A stretch of 64,000 nt of DNA. Origin: PNON01 sp964387025 (GTDB lineage Bacteria; Chloroflexota; Anaerolineae; Anaerolineales; Anaerolineaceae). The stretch covers positions 1-64,000 of the forward strand of contig CAYLUZ010000002.1 in NCBI GenBank assembly GCA_964387025.1. Direction: 5' to 3'. The position numbers were made by a program, and so were the translations under genes. A model generated the notes under the pieces. It saw only the letters and a list, made by a program, of their open reading frames with translations, ran no database searches and was not told the DNA's origin. Positions 56,101 to 64,000 of the stretch are shown here, one piece after another (position 1 is the stretch's first letter; each line of letters opens with the position of its first letter).

Positions 56101-58325
56101 CTATGGAGTTAGGTGTTGATATTGCGGAACTAAATGCAGTGAATATGCGAAACGTGCCACCAACACCTGCAAATTACGCTCAGAGAAGTGGTCGTGCTGG
56201 TAGGAGTGGTCAACCTGCTCTGGTCTTTACCTACTGCACTTCCGGAAATAGTCACGACCAGTATTATTTCAAACATAAAACAAACATGGTCTCTGGATCA
56301 GTCACCCCACCACGGATTGATCTTGCCAATGAAGACCTAATCAGAAGTCACATTCATGCCATATGGATCTCTACTGCGCAATTAGATCTAAAGAAATCTC
56401 TTAAGGATTTAATCGAACTTGAACCCAATAACCTCGAATTAAAGTGCAAACCTTCGATCATTGATGCTTTGGTGAATATTGGTTACCGGGAACGTACGAT
56501 ATCACGTGCCCGGGATGTCATACATGATCTCACAGATATACTTTCAGATTCAGGATGGTGGGATGACAAGTGGTTAAACATTGCTATGGCACAACTAGAA
56601 ATAGAATTTGATGCTGCTTGCAATCGTTGGCGAGATCTATATCGTGCGGCAAGAAGGCAACAAAAAACAGCACGAGATATCATAGAGAATCCCCATACAC
56701 AAAAGAAAGAAAGGGATGCTGCAAAGATACTTCAAAAGGAAGCAGATAACCAGATTGAGATATTAATATCAGAGGATAACGTTTATCAATCTGATTTTTA
56801 TTCATACCGGTATTTTGCGAGTGAAGGATTCTTGCCTGGATATAGTTTCCCTCGCCTACCAATTTCTGCATACATACCATCCAAACGAATAAAAGATAAA
56901 GACGAATACCTATCAAGACCAAGGTTCCTCGCAATAACAGAATTTGGTCCACGATCAATCGTCTACCATGAAGGTGCTAAATATATTATCAACAAGGTTA
57001 ACCTTCCGACTGCCTCTGCTGATGGATCCCTTGCTTTATCCGAGGTAAAACTATGCGAAGTGTGTGGTTATCTTCATCCCTTGGCAAGTGGAGAGATCCT
57101 TGATCAATGTCAGTATTGCGGCGCAGTTCTTCCGGTGGAATTAAAGAACCTGTTTAGGATGCAAAACGTTGCAACCAAACGGAGAGATCGCATCAACTCA
57201 GATGAAGAAGAACGAACCCGGATGGGGTTTGACATTAAAACGGCGTTGCATTTTTCAGAAAAGTTAGGCAGGAGAAATCTTAAAACATGCAACCTGATAT
57301 TGGATGGTGATGAAAAGATTAAATTATCTTTTGCCAGTGCCGCTCAGATCTGGCGGATTAATATGGGTTGGCGTAGGCGTTCAGATCCTAACTGTCTTGG
57401 TTTTAATTTGGATGTGACAAATGGTTATTGGGAGAATGATTCTACCGATGAAGAACATAGTACAGATACCGACGATCCCACTGCTCATGTTAAACAAAGA
57501 GTAGTTCCATTTGTTTACGATACCAAAAATTGTCTGTTACTTGAACCTTCACCCATGCTCCCCACAGAAGTAATGGCATCCCTTCAATCTGCAATTAAGA
57601 ATGCGATCCAATTAGTCTACCAATTGGAAGATAATGAACTCGCTTCTGAAGCACTACCGTCCTCTATTCAACGAAAAATGATCATGTTTTACGAAGCAGC
57701 GGAAGGTGGAGCAGGAGTCTTACGTCGGATCATTGAATCCCCAGATGCGATCATTAAAGTTATCCGGACAGCAATTGAGATCTGCCACTATGATCCTGAT
57801 ACTGGAGAGGACTTCAGGCATGCGGATAATGCTGTAGAAGATTGCGAAGCAGCATGTTACGACTGCTTGATGACGTATGCAAATCAGTTGGATCATACTA
57901 TGCTGGACCGAAAAATAATCAAAGATATCCTCATGAAGTGGCAGCATGCAAGAGTTGAAATTTCACCTGTTGAAGATTCAATTACTGAGCATCTTGAACG
58001 GTTACGAAACCTTTGCGAATCAGATTATGAAAGAGAGTGGTTGGATTATATGGTTGCCCATAACTATCGACTACCAACTCATGGGCAGGTTTATGTTGAA
58101 GGATGCAGGACCCGACCTGATTTTCTCTATCAGGATTCTGATACTTTTGTTGCCATTTATATAGATGGGTATCACCACCTTGATCCGGATCGTCAAACCC
58201 GTGATCGTGATCAGGAAGCAGTAATGCGGGCAGCAGGTTACACAGTCATTCGTTTTGGTCTGCTTGAAAAATGGGATGACGTCATCCAAAGAAACCCATG
58301 GATTTTTGGTTATAAAACTCCTTAA
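53184..58325 (+). CDS. Giant DEAD helicase with DUF1998 and C-terminal nuclease-like domain
   Basis: 1713 aa. Helicase core: Walker A TTGTGSGKS (112-120), DELH box near 228, GTSATI motif III, QRSGRAGRSGQPA motif VI near 998. Cys pairs CRECGQ (about 458) and CLNCGVS are inserted, and a CEVC-CQYC zinc finger is near 1291-1315. DUF1998/MZB-type end: EGGAGVLRRI, then CEAACYDCLMTY near 1557. The last ~110 residues (RTRPDFLY, VAIYIDGYHH, DRQTRDRDQEAVMRAAGY) resemble Vsr/DUF559 nucleases. Its size and domains recall DruE of Druantia; DrmA plus DrmB of DISARM would be the split equivalent. It starts a co-directional operon with the next four genes. GAGGAA precedes the ATG. Confidence 0.88.
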   Translation: MDVFKLRDDLINDYQSYVESFLRIRDPRIHKYVFDAIKEGLLFPDPIVQLNPLFESGGSIEDLVKDGILHPDCSNIFKRNKTEHSRGMVLNLHKHQEEAIKIARQKKNYILTTGTGSGKSLAYIIPIVDYVLKNPQPGKIKAIIVYPMNALANSQENELKKFLNLGDEKGKVTFARYTGQEDDATRQFILANPPDIILTNYVMLELILTRIYEKGLITHAQGLQFLVLDELHTYRGRQGADVALLVRRVKEALKATSLQCVGTSATIAGEGTYQQQKEEVARVASLIFGSNVDSDCVIGETLRHMTKEEDLDSPEFHERLVKCIQERNVPVDYPSLIQHPLAQWIESTIGVNRDSISGRLVRAKPVSISGKDGCGEKLRVQTKLPSDLCTQALRDVLLKGYDISNSYTGFPTFAFRLHQFISKGNTVFATLENKAERYITTSGQQYAPGDREKVLLPLCFCRECGQEYFVVSRVKDDETTKIKYIPRNIGDTKHNKGNVGLLYVDNITPWSDIPSDILERLPDEFIEDNEGTPQIIPSQKKYLPTNTRCALDGTEDPVGNNVTFIPHPFRFCLNCGVSYDARQQSEFGKLSTLSSGGRSTDTTILNLSLIKRLRLDESLDLSARKVLSFTDNRQDASLQSGHLNDFVEISLLRSALYKALEFAGEAGIAYENLPRFVFNNIIHADLHFAKDTAFDNLAKQAFRKVLGYRLFRDLKRGWRLTSPNLEQSGLLTIEYINLLEVCSDQEKWNECQPKLRNLNPNKRFEFSKVLLDYLRRELSIDAEELNEESQETMKRNSSIRLIEPWAIDEYEKLEHTYPFYPRPKNMNDRGGCIYVSPRSGFGKFLSRQSSLKKIDVPDIIHDLVRILANEGYLRRIDDGHNPDDPAYAIPADLLIWKKGDGTHAYHDQIRIPNVPEEGLKPNSFFVNYYQNVGHSLIGVEAREHTAQVPSKERQDREDSFRKGDLPILFCSPTMELGVDIAELNAVNMRNVPPTPANYAQRSGRAGRSGQPALVFTYCTSGNSHDQYYFKHKTNMVSGSVTPPRIDLANEDLIRSHIHAIWISTAQLDLKKSLKDLIELEPNNLELKCKPSIIDALVNIGYRERTISRARDVIHDLTDILSDSGWWDDKWLNIAMAQLEIEFDAACNRWRDLYRAARRQQKTARDIIENPHTQKKERDAAKILQKEADNQIEILISEDNVYQSDFYSYRYFASEGFLPGYSFPRLPISAYIPSKRIKDKDEYLSRPRFLAITEFGPRSIVYHEGAKYIINKVNLPTASADGSLALSEVKLCEVCGYLHPLASGEILDQCQYCGAVLPVELKNLFRMQNVATKRRDRINSDEEERTRMGFDIKTALHFSEKLGRRNLKTCNLILDGDEKIKLSFASAAQIWRINMGWRRRSDPNCLGFNLDVTNGYWENDSTDEEHSTDTDDPTAHVKQRVVPFVYDTKNCLLLEPSPMLPTEVMASLQSAIKNAIQLVYQLEDNELASEALPSSIQRKMIMFYEAAEGGAGVLRRIIESPDAIIKVIRTAIEICHYDPDTGEDFRHADNAVEDCEAACYDCLMTYANQLDHTMLDRKIIKDILMKWQHARVEISPVEDSITEHLERLRNLCESDYEREWLDYMVAHNYRLPTHGQVYVEGCRTRPDFLYQDSDTFVAIYIDGYHHLDPDRQTRDRDQEAVMRAAGYTVIRFGLLEKWDDVIQRNPWIFGYKTP

Positions 58326-58361
58326 TAGATTTATTGAATCATTGTTTTCGGAGGAATCATA

Positions 58362-58886
58362 ATGGAACTTATTAGCATGACTTGCAGAAATTGTGGCGGG
58401 AAACTTCAGATAAATAAAGACGCTGATCAAATACTTTGCCAGAATTGCGGGACAGAATACCTGGTATCCATCAACGAAGGTGCTGTCTCAATGAAACTAT
58501 TGTCTCAAGGACTGGAAAAGATTTCCGTATCAACTGATAAAACTGCTGCAGAATTAGCATTAGCAAGGATAAAGAAAGAAAAAGACAACTTGGTCAATGT
58601 TTTCGTAGGTATTTCAACTTCCCTTAAAACTGGCGAGGCGAAATCCTTGGTCTCCAATACGATAAATTCTATTTCCGTAGGGGTGAATGAATTTAACCCT
58701 GCCGAGTATCGTGTTTCATGCGAATCTCTTTTGAATAAAGAGAAAAAATCATTTAGTCTATTTCAGAATCCAGATTACATTAACGATTTAGAGACAATGC
58801 TTGCTAAATTAAAAACAATAGAAAAACAATATCAATATATTTTGGAAGAAGAAAAACATTACTTAGAACTAGTGAGACAACGTTAA
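58362..58886 (+). CDS. Zinc-ribbon protein, paralogue 1 of defence operon
   Basis: 174 aa. The first 40 residues form a zinc ribbon: CRNCGGKLQIN then CQNCGTEYLV (two CxxC). The rest is helical with no recognised domain (AALARIKKEKDNLVNVF-like). A strong Shine-Dalgarno (GGAGGAA) lies upstream, 36 bp after the giant helicase. The N-terminal 40 residues are almost the same as in the next gene, the C-terminal part much less so. It could bind DNA or act as an adaptor between the helicases. Function unknown. Confidence 0.75.
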   Translation: MELISMTCRNCGGKLQINKDADQILCQNCGTEYLVSINEGAVSMKLLSQGLEKISVSTDKTAAELALARIKKEKDNLVNVFVGISTSLKTGEAKSLVSNTINSISVGVNEFNPAEYRVSCESLLNKEKKSFSLFQNPDYINDLETMLAKLKTIEKQYQYILEEEKHYLELVRQR

Positions 58887-58904
58887 GTTTCTTTAGGAGA
58901 CTAT

Positions 58905-59405
58905 ATGGAATTGGTAAGCATGACATGTCGTAATTGCGGGGGAAAACTCCAGATTAATAAGGAAGCAGATCAAATCATTTGCCAGAATTGCGGAACAGAA
59001 TATTTGGTATCTATCAATGAGGGTGCTATCTCAATCAAATTTTTATCACAAGATATACAGGGAATAAAAGCATCTACTGACAAAACTGCTTCAGAATTAG
59101 CGTTAGTTCGATTAGGCGAAGAAACAGAACACATAATAAATGATTTCCTAAATATAAACAATAAACTAGTATTCACTGATATGGGAAAATCCTTTTTGAA
59201 AAGTCTCGACCGGAATAATCCATCTATATTCAGGGTAGTTTGCGAAAAAGTATTAGCAAATGAAGAGAAGAATAAAAAGTTTTTCAATTCATTTTATATT
59301 ACTGATCTGAAGATAATTAGAGATGCTTCAATAATATTTGATCAGAAATACCTCGATATTCAAAAACGAAAACAATACCATTTGGGGATAGTGAATCAAT
59401 CATGA
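58905..59405 (+). CDS. Zinc-ribbon protein, paralogue 2 of defence operon
   Basis: 166 aa, starts MELVSMTCRNCGGKLQINKE and has CQNCGTEYLV like paralogue 1. Residues 1-60 nearly identical by eye, the remainder diverged, so a tandem duplication with specialisation is likely. TTAGGAGAC precedes the ATG. Its TGA overlaps the SNF2 helicase ATG at 59402 (ATGA), strongly coupling the two. Confidence 0.75.
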   Translation: MELVSMTCRNCGGKLQINKEADQIICQNCGTEYLVSINEGAISIKFLSQDIQGIKASTDKTASELALVRLGEETEHIINDFLNINNKLVFTDMGKSFLKSLDRNNPSIFRVVCEKVLANEEKNKKFFNSFYITDLKIIRDASIIFDQKYLDIQKRKQYHLGIVNQS

Positions 59406-62275
59406 ACTACTCAGTCGGTTCTCTAGTAAAAACACGCGGTCGTGAGTGGATGGTTCTGCCTGAATCTAGTGAAGATTTCCTGGTGTTACGCCCCATTGGT
59501 GGCGGCGAGGACGAAGCAACAGGTGTCTTTGTCTCACTCGAAAAAGTTGAACCTGCTACATTCTCTCTACCTGACCCAAACCAGTTAGGTGACAATCACT
59601 CTGCCCGTTTATTACGTGATGCCATCCGCCTTGGTTTCCGTTCAAGCGCTGGACCTTTCCGTTCATTTGGTCGCCTCGCTTTTGAACCCCGATCCTACCA
59701 GTTGGTGCCATTGTTGATGGCATTAAAACTTAACCCCATTCGTATGCTCATTGCTGATGACGTGGGTATTGGTAAGACAGTTGAATCAGCATTGATCGCG
59801 AAGGAAATGTTGGACCGTGGAGAGATCGAACGCATGGCAGTGGTTTGCCCTCCTGCCCTAGCAGAACAATGGAGAGAGGAGTTGTCCTCCAAATTCCATA
59901 TTGATGCTGAACTAGTCCTACCTTCCACTGTTACAAAATTGGAACGTGGTTTGGCGCAGAATCAGTCGTTATTCGAACGTTATCCTTATGTTATTGTGTC
60001 ACTGGATTACATTAAATCAGATCGCAATCGCAGTGAATTCCTACGTGCATGCCCGAATTTTGTGATCATAGACGAAGCACATACCTGTGCATTTGGTTCT
60101 GAACGTGGGGGAAAACATCAACGCCATCAACTGGTCGCAGATCTTTCAAAAAATACAAACCGGCATATGATACTCGTAACTGCCACACCCCACAGTGGGA
60201 ATGAAAATGCTTTTCGTTCCCTTTTGGAATTTCTCTCACCAGAATTCAAAGACCTTCCTGAGGACTTAACAGGAACTGAAAGAGAATCGCATCGTAAAAG
60301 ATTGGCGAAATACTTTATCCAACGCAGAAGAGCGGATATAAAACGTTACTTGGGTGAAGAAACTCAATTCCCAATCAGAGAACCAAGGGATGTTGATTAC
60401 AAACTATCCCCCGAATATCGCTTTCTGTTTGATAAAGTGCTTGCATATGCCAGGGAATCTGTTCAAGACACTACTCTTGGTCTTTATCATCAACGGATTC
60501 GTTGGTGGTCTGCTCTGGCATTACTTCGATCCCTCGCATCCAGTCCAGTCGCTGCCGCGGAAACTCTTCGCAACCGTGCGAAAGTTGCCGATGCAGAAAA
60601 CCCAGAGGATGCTGACTCGATTGGACGGAGATCCATCCTTGACCAGGTAGACGATGAAGCAGTGGAAGGATCTGATACCTCCCCCGGTGCTGATCTATCC
60701 ACCGAACCTGAAAGTTCCGAAAGACGTCGCCTTCTCAATATGGCAAAAGAAGCGGATGCTCTCGTTGGAAAATTGGATTTCAAACTTCAAAAAGCAATTC
60801 CACTAATTAAATCATTGGTGGATGAAGGGCACAGTCCGATTATCTTTTGTCGTTTTATTGCAACTGCTGAATACCTTGCTGCGGAACTCAAGAAATCATT
60901 CCCATTAACTGTAGCAATAGCAGCAGTGACAGGAACGCTTCCCCATGAAGAACGTGTGGAGCGGGTCAAAGAACTGGAACTATCTGATAAAAGAATATTG
61001 GTTGCCACTGATTGTCTGAGTGAAGGTATCAACCTGCAGGAAAGTTTTGACTCGGTGATGCACTATGACCTATCCTGGAATCCTACCCGTCATGAGCAAC
61101 GAGAAGGGCGTGCAGACCGTTTCGGGCAGAAAGCACCAATTGTAAAGGTGATCACCTATTACGGGTCTGACAATCAAATTGATGGGGTTGTACTGGATGT
61201 CCTGATCCGCAAGCATGAGTCAATCCGCACATCTCTGGGTATTTCAGTTCCTGTCCCAGGCAATACTGACATCCTTATTGAAGCATTGCTTAAGGGATAT
61301 TTATTAAAAGGAACCGGGCATGGAAAAGAAGTTGGGGCACTCCTGCCAGGGATGGAGGATTACTTCAATCCACAAGCAAAAGCGATTTATATGGATTGGG
61401 ATAAATCAGCAGAACGTGAAAAGAATACCCGCTCCATATTTGCCCAGCAGACAATTCGCACTGATGAGGTAACCAGGGAATTAGACTCCGTTTGGGAAGC
61501 AATCGGTTCCCATGTTGATGTCAAAGACTTCACCATCAATGCTTTGAAAGCATTTGGTGGAATTGTGTTAGAGAATCAGAAAGGTAATCTGGAAGTTAAT
61601 CTATCTTCAACCCCCGCTATTTTACACAATGCACTAAACCTTTCTCTGCCTAAACATGGTAGTCAACCTCTGCTTCTACTATCCCTTGATGCTTCGGAGG
61701 AAGGCGAGGTCATTCATATCAGTCGTACCCACCCATTCATTGAATCGCTTGCTAACTACACATTGGAAGTTGCTCTGGACCCATTGAATAGTGATGCTGC
61801 CAAATATATTTCCGCCCGCCGTTGTGGTGTGATCCGAACTGCAGATGTATCCACTATAACTACATTGATAGTGATACGCTACCGGTATCATCTGATCACT
61901 AAATCTGGTGGCAAAGAGAAACCTCTTCTCGCAGAAGAATGTCGCCTGCATGCCTTCAAGGGAATGCCCGGTCAGGCACAATGGTTGCCAGAAAGTGAGG
62001 TGGTATCTTTACTTAATCTAACCCCATCTGCTAATTTGTCTGCAGATCAGGGTAGGTCCTTTGTGGAAAATGTCCTAACAGATGCAGCACCTATATGGTC
62101 ATACCTTGAACAGGAAGCGTGGACCCGAAGTAAAGTATTGCAGAACAGTCACGAACAAGTGCGGACGGAAGCGAAAATAACCTCAATGCAATACCGCGTC
62201 GAACCACAACTTCCACCCGATATTCTGGGTCTTTATATCTATCTCCCAGTTCCAAGACCGATCATGAATATATAA
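59402..62275 (+). CDS. SNF2/HepA-type helicase, DrmD-like
   Basis: 957 aa. Superfamily 2: Walker A DDVGIGKT (119-126), FVIIDEAHTC (near 222), VTATPHSG, ILVATDCLSEGINLQ, and REGRADRFGQ motif VI near 568. Residues 1-60 are a small unknown region and the last ~300 residues are not recognised. SNF2-like helicases of this kind next to an adenine methylase are the mark of DISARM class 1 (DrmD and DrmMI). It begins with ATGA overlap to the zinc-ribbon gene, and the methylase starts 12 bp later. Expected role: DNA translocation on invading DNA. Confidence 0.88.
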   Translation: MNYSVGSLVKTRGREWMVLPESSEDFLVLRPIGGGEDEATGVFVSLEKVEPATFSLPDPNQLGDNHSARLLRDAIRLGFRSSAGPFRSFGRLAFEPRSYQLVPLLMALKLNPIRMLIADDVGIGKTVESALIAKEMLDRGEIERMAVVCPPALAEQWREELSSKFHIDAELVLPSTVTKLERGLAQNQSLFERYPYVIVSLDYIKSDRNRSEFLRACPNFVIIDEAHTCAFGSERGGKHQRHQLVADLSKNTNRHMILVTATPHSGNENAFRSLLEFLSPEFKDLPEDLTGTERESHRKRLAKYFIQRRRADIKRYLGEETQFPIREPRDVDYKLSPEYRFLFDKVLAYARESVQDTTLGLYHQRIRWWSALALLRSLASSPVAAAETLRNRAKVADAENPEDADSIGRRSILDQVDDEAVEGSDTSPGADLSTEPESSERRRLLNMAKEADALVGKLDFKLQKAIPLIKSLVDEGHSPIIFCRFIATAEYLAAELKKSFPLTVAIAAVTGTLPHEERVERVKELELSDKRILVATDCLSEGINLQESFDSVMHYDLSWNPTRHEQREGRADRFGQKAPIVKVITYYGSDNQIDGVVLDVLIRKHESIRTSLGISVPVPGNTDILIEALLKGYLLKGTGHGKEVGALLPGMEDYFNPQAKAIYMDWDKSAEREKNTRSIFAQQTIRTDEVTRELDSVWEAIGSHVDVKDFTINALKAFGGIVLENQKGNLEVNLSSTPAILHNALNLSLPKHGSQPLLLLSLDASEEGEVIHISRTHPFIESLANYTLEVALDPLNSDAAKYISARRCGVIRTADVSTITTLIVIRYRYHLITKSGGKEKPLLAEECRLHAFKGMPGQAQWLPESEVVSLLNLTPSANLSADQGRSFVENVLTDAAPIWSYLEQEAWTRSKVLQNSHEQVRTEAKITSMQYRVEPQLPPDILGLYIYLPVPRPIMNI

Positions 62276-62287
62276 GGGAGATCAAAC

Positions 62288-64000
62288 GTGCCAAACCATA
62301 TCCTGTCTCCCTTTATCACCATACATTCAGAAGGTGCACTGCTTCCCCCAGATCTACTGCAAAGGATCCTAGCGAAGGATCCTGCATTGAAAGGTCTCTC
62401 GCCCGTAGATTACGGTCTTACCCCATCCACTAAATTGAATGAAGAAACAAATAAAGCATGGAATAGTCTGGTCGGATTCTGGGAAAACTATCTGCGGTCC
62501 ATGGCAAGTTTGGATGTTACTGATCCAGCAACAACTGTGACACGGGAAAAATGGATGCTGCCCATGTTTAACTTGCTGGGGTTTGGAAAGTTGCTTCCAT
62601 CCAAAGCAGTGGAATTGAGTGGCAAATCTTATCCTATTTCACACTCCTGGTATGACACACCGATACATGTTGTGGGATCACACATCGACCTGGACCGTCC
62701 GACCAAAGGTATAGCAGGTGCTGCCAGGTTAAGTCCTCATAGTATGCTACAGGAATACCTAAACAATAACGACAAGGCAACCTGGGGAATTCTGTCCAAT
62801 GGACGAATCTTGCGTATTCTTCGGGATAACACAAGTCTGACCCGCCAATCCTACCTGGAATTTGACCTGGAAGCGATGTTCAATGGCGAAATCTACGCGG
62901 ACTTTGTTCCACTATGGTTGATCTGCCATGTATCACGCTTCGAGGTGAATTGTCCTGCCGGGGAAGAATCCTGCTGGTTGGACCGCTGGTCACTGGACGC
63001 GCAGGAACGTGGCACACGTGCGCTGGATCGCTTACGCACCGGGGTGGAAAACGCCATACAGGCACTTGGTCAGGGTTTCCTGGATCACCCATCCAATACT
63101 GATCTACGAAAAGCGCTTTCTGGAACTGATCTTTCTCGTCAGGATTTCTACACACAGACTCTTCGTCTGGTATACCGTTTGATCTTTCTTTTCACTGCCG
63201 AAGACCGGGGACTGCTGCATCCAGATGGAGCAGATACTGTTGCCATGGAAAGGTATATGCGCTACTTTTCCAGCACCCGTTTACGCAGGTTGGCAGAGAG
63301 ATCCCGCGGTAGTCGACACTCTGACCTTTATGAGCAATTGAAATTAGTCATGGATTTCCTTGCAGGTTCTAAGGGTTGCTTGGAGTTGGGTCTACCTGCC
63401 TTGAGCGGTTCGCTTTTCTCATCGCAAACCACGCCAAATCTTTCCCTCGCCTGTCTTTCGAATGCAGCATTATTGAAAGCAGTATATTCCCTTGCCTTCA
63501 TTACAGATGGCAACACCCGTCGGGCAGTGGATTACCGTAACCTGGGCGCGGAGGAACTGGGCAGTGTCTACGAATCCCTGCTTGAACTAGTCCCAAAGGT
63601 GGATAGCGTTTCCAATCAATTCGTGCTGATCAATGCTGCCGGGAACCAGCGCAAGACCACCGGTAGTTATTACACTCCAACCAGTCTCATTCAGGAATTG
63701 CTTAACTCCGCTCTGGATCCAGTGATCGCAGATCGAATAGGAGCGCAGCATGATGCACAATCAAAGGAACAGGCGTTGCTTTCCCTCAAAGTATGTGACC
63801 CTGCCAGTGGCAGTGGGCATTTCCTCATTGCTGCTGCCCACCGGATCGCCCGCAGATTGGCAGAAATTCGCGCTGCCGGATCTGAACCTTCCCCAAATCT
63901 TTACCGCCTTTGCCTAAGGGATGTGATTAGTCATTGCATTTACGGGGTAGATATGAACCCGATGGCAGTTGAACTATGCAAATTCAACCTGTGGATGGAG
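62288..64000 (+). CDS. N6-adenine DNA methylase, DrmMI/PglX-like, 3' truncated
   Basis: GTG start at 62288 with AAGGGAGATC upstream; 571 residues are visible and no stop occurs before the window end. Helical N-terminal region, then KTTGSYYTPTSLIQELL and the SAM motif I CDPASGSGHFLIAAAHRIA (near 504), followed by YGVDMNPMAVELCKFNLW. Type I/IIG-like methylase of the class used in DISARM (DrmMI) and BREX/Pgl. The catalytic NPPY/F motif is expected beyond the window. It likely methylates host DNA to mark self. Confidence 0.88.
   Translation, partial: MPNHILSPFITIHSEGALLPPDLLQRILAKDPALKGLSPVDYGLTPSTKLNEETNKAWNSLVGFWENYLRSMASLDVTDPATTVTREKWMLPMFNLLGFGKLLPSKAVELSGKSYPISHSWYDTPIHVVGSHIDLDRPTKGIAGAARLSPHSMLQEYLNNNDKATWGILSNGRILRILRDNTSLTRQSYLEFDLEAMFNGEIYADFVPLWLICHVSRFEVNCPAGEESCWLDRWSLDAQERGTRALDRLRTGVENAIQALGQGFLDHPSNTDLRKALSGTDLSRQDFYTQTLRLVYRLIFLFTAEDRGLLHPDGADTVAMERYMRYFSSTRLRRLAERSRGSRHSDLYEQLKLVMDFLAGSKGCLELGLPALSGSLFSSQTTPNLSLACLSNAALLKAVYSLAFITDGNTRRAVDYRNLGAEELGSVYESLLELVPKVDSVSNQFVLINAAGNQRKTTGSYYTPTSLIQELLNSALDPVIADRIGAQHDAQSKEQALLSLKVCDPASGSGHFLIAAAHRIARRLAEIRAAGSEPSPNLYRLCLRDVISHCIYGVDMNPMAVELCKFNLWME

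Noticed and set aside
53184..64000. Complete DISARM class 1 call
   Set aside because: Only DrmD-like and DrmMI-like parts are clear; no separate DrmA, DrmB or PLD nuclease DrmC is in the window, and the methylase is cut by the edge.
1..64000. CRISPR array, rRNA operon, prophage or plasmid origin
   Set aside because: No regularly spaced repeats, rRNA-like conserved stretches, phage structural genes or iteron/oriC clusters were noticed on either strand.

Overview
The window looks like a chromosomal contig of an anaerobic Chloroflexota bacterium, most likely an Anaerolineae member. This is inference from gene types (split glycine decarboxylase gcvPA/gcvPB, biotin-dependent Na+ pump decarboxylase, molybdenum hydroxylase, DUF2877, polysaccharide ABC export) and from the mix of moderate-GC core genes with AT-rich accessory tracts. 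No taxonomic marker gene is present.

Layout. 1-7.6 kb: tail of an MFS transporter, a cysteine-rich DUF3795 protein, a 4Fe-4S protein, three AT-rich orphan genes sitting in tracts bracketed by GC-rich palindromic repeats, an FAD oxidoreductase and a flavodoxin-like protein. 7.7-11.2 kb: a glycine-responsive operon with a consensus promoter, a tandem glycine riboswitch and gcvH-gcvPA-gcvPB, but no gcvT, closed by a terminator. 11.4-16 kb: an orphan Flp-type pilin, exonuclease III, a lone receiver domain, a DUF192 protein and a LysM/M23 peptidase. 16-26.5 kb: a catabolic module made of a DUF2877 protein, a three-subunit molybdenum hydroxylase, a four-subunit Na+-translocating acyl-CoA decarboxylase, a cyclase/kynurenine-formamidase-fold hydrolase and a GNAT-like protein. 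The same 11-bp palindrome (TTGTCTGACAA) lies upstream of both the hydroxylase and the decarboxylase operons.

28.6-51.5 kb: an AT-rich surface-glycan island. It lies between a truncated tRNA-Arg copy, fused to a broken IS256-family transposase, and the intact tRNA-Arg(TCT). The two tRNA copies are part of a 69-bp direct repeat with 5 mismatches. The island encodes a GT39-like membrane protein, an ABC-2 polysaccharide exporter, four sulfotransferases, a complete sulfonate/nitrate-type ABC importer, an unusual adenylation-carrier-acyltransferase fusion, three tandem GT paralogues, three GT4 enzymes and a second polytopic membrane protein. Together they suggest assembly and export of a sulfated, possibly acylated glycan.

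51.5-64 kb: a probable anti-phage defence region. It has an NDT/TIR-fold effector-like protein, then a co-directional operon: a 1713-aa DEAD helicase with DUF1998 and a C-terminal Vsr/DUF559-like nuclease, two paralogous zinc-ribbon proteins, a SNF2-type helicase (DrmD-like) and an N6-adenine methylase (DrmMI-like) cut by the window end. The combination mixes parts known from DISARM class 1 and from Druantia (DruE), with two zinc-ribbon proteins I do not recognise, and is the best candidate here for an undescribed system.
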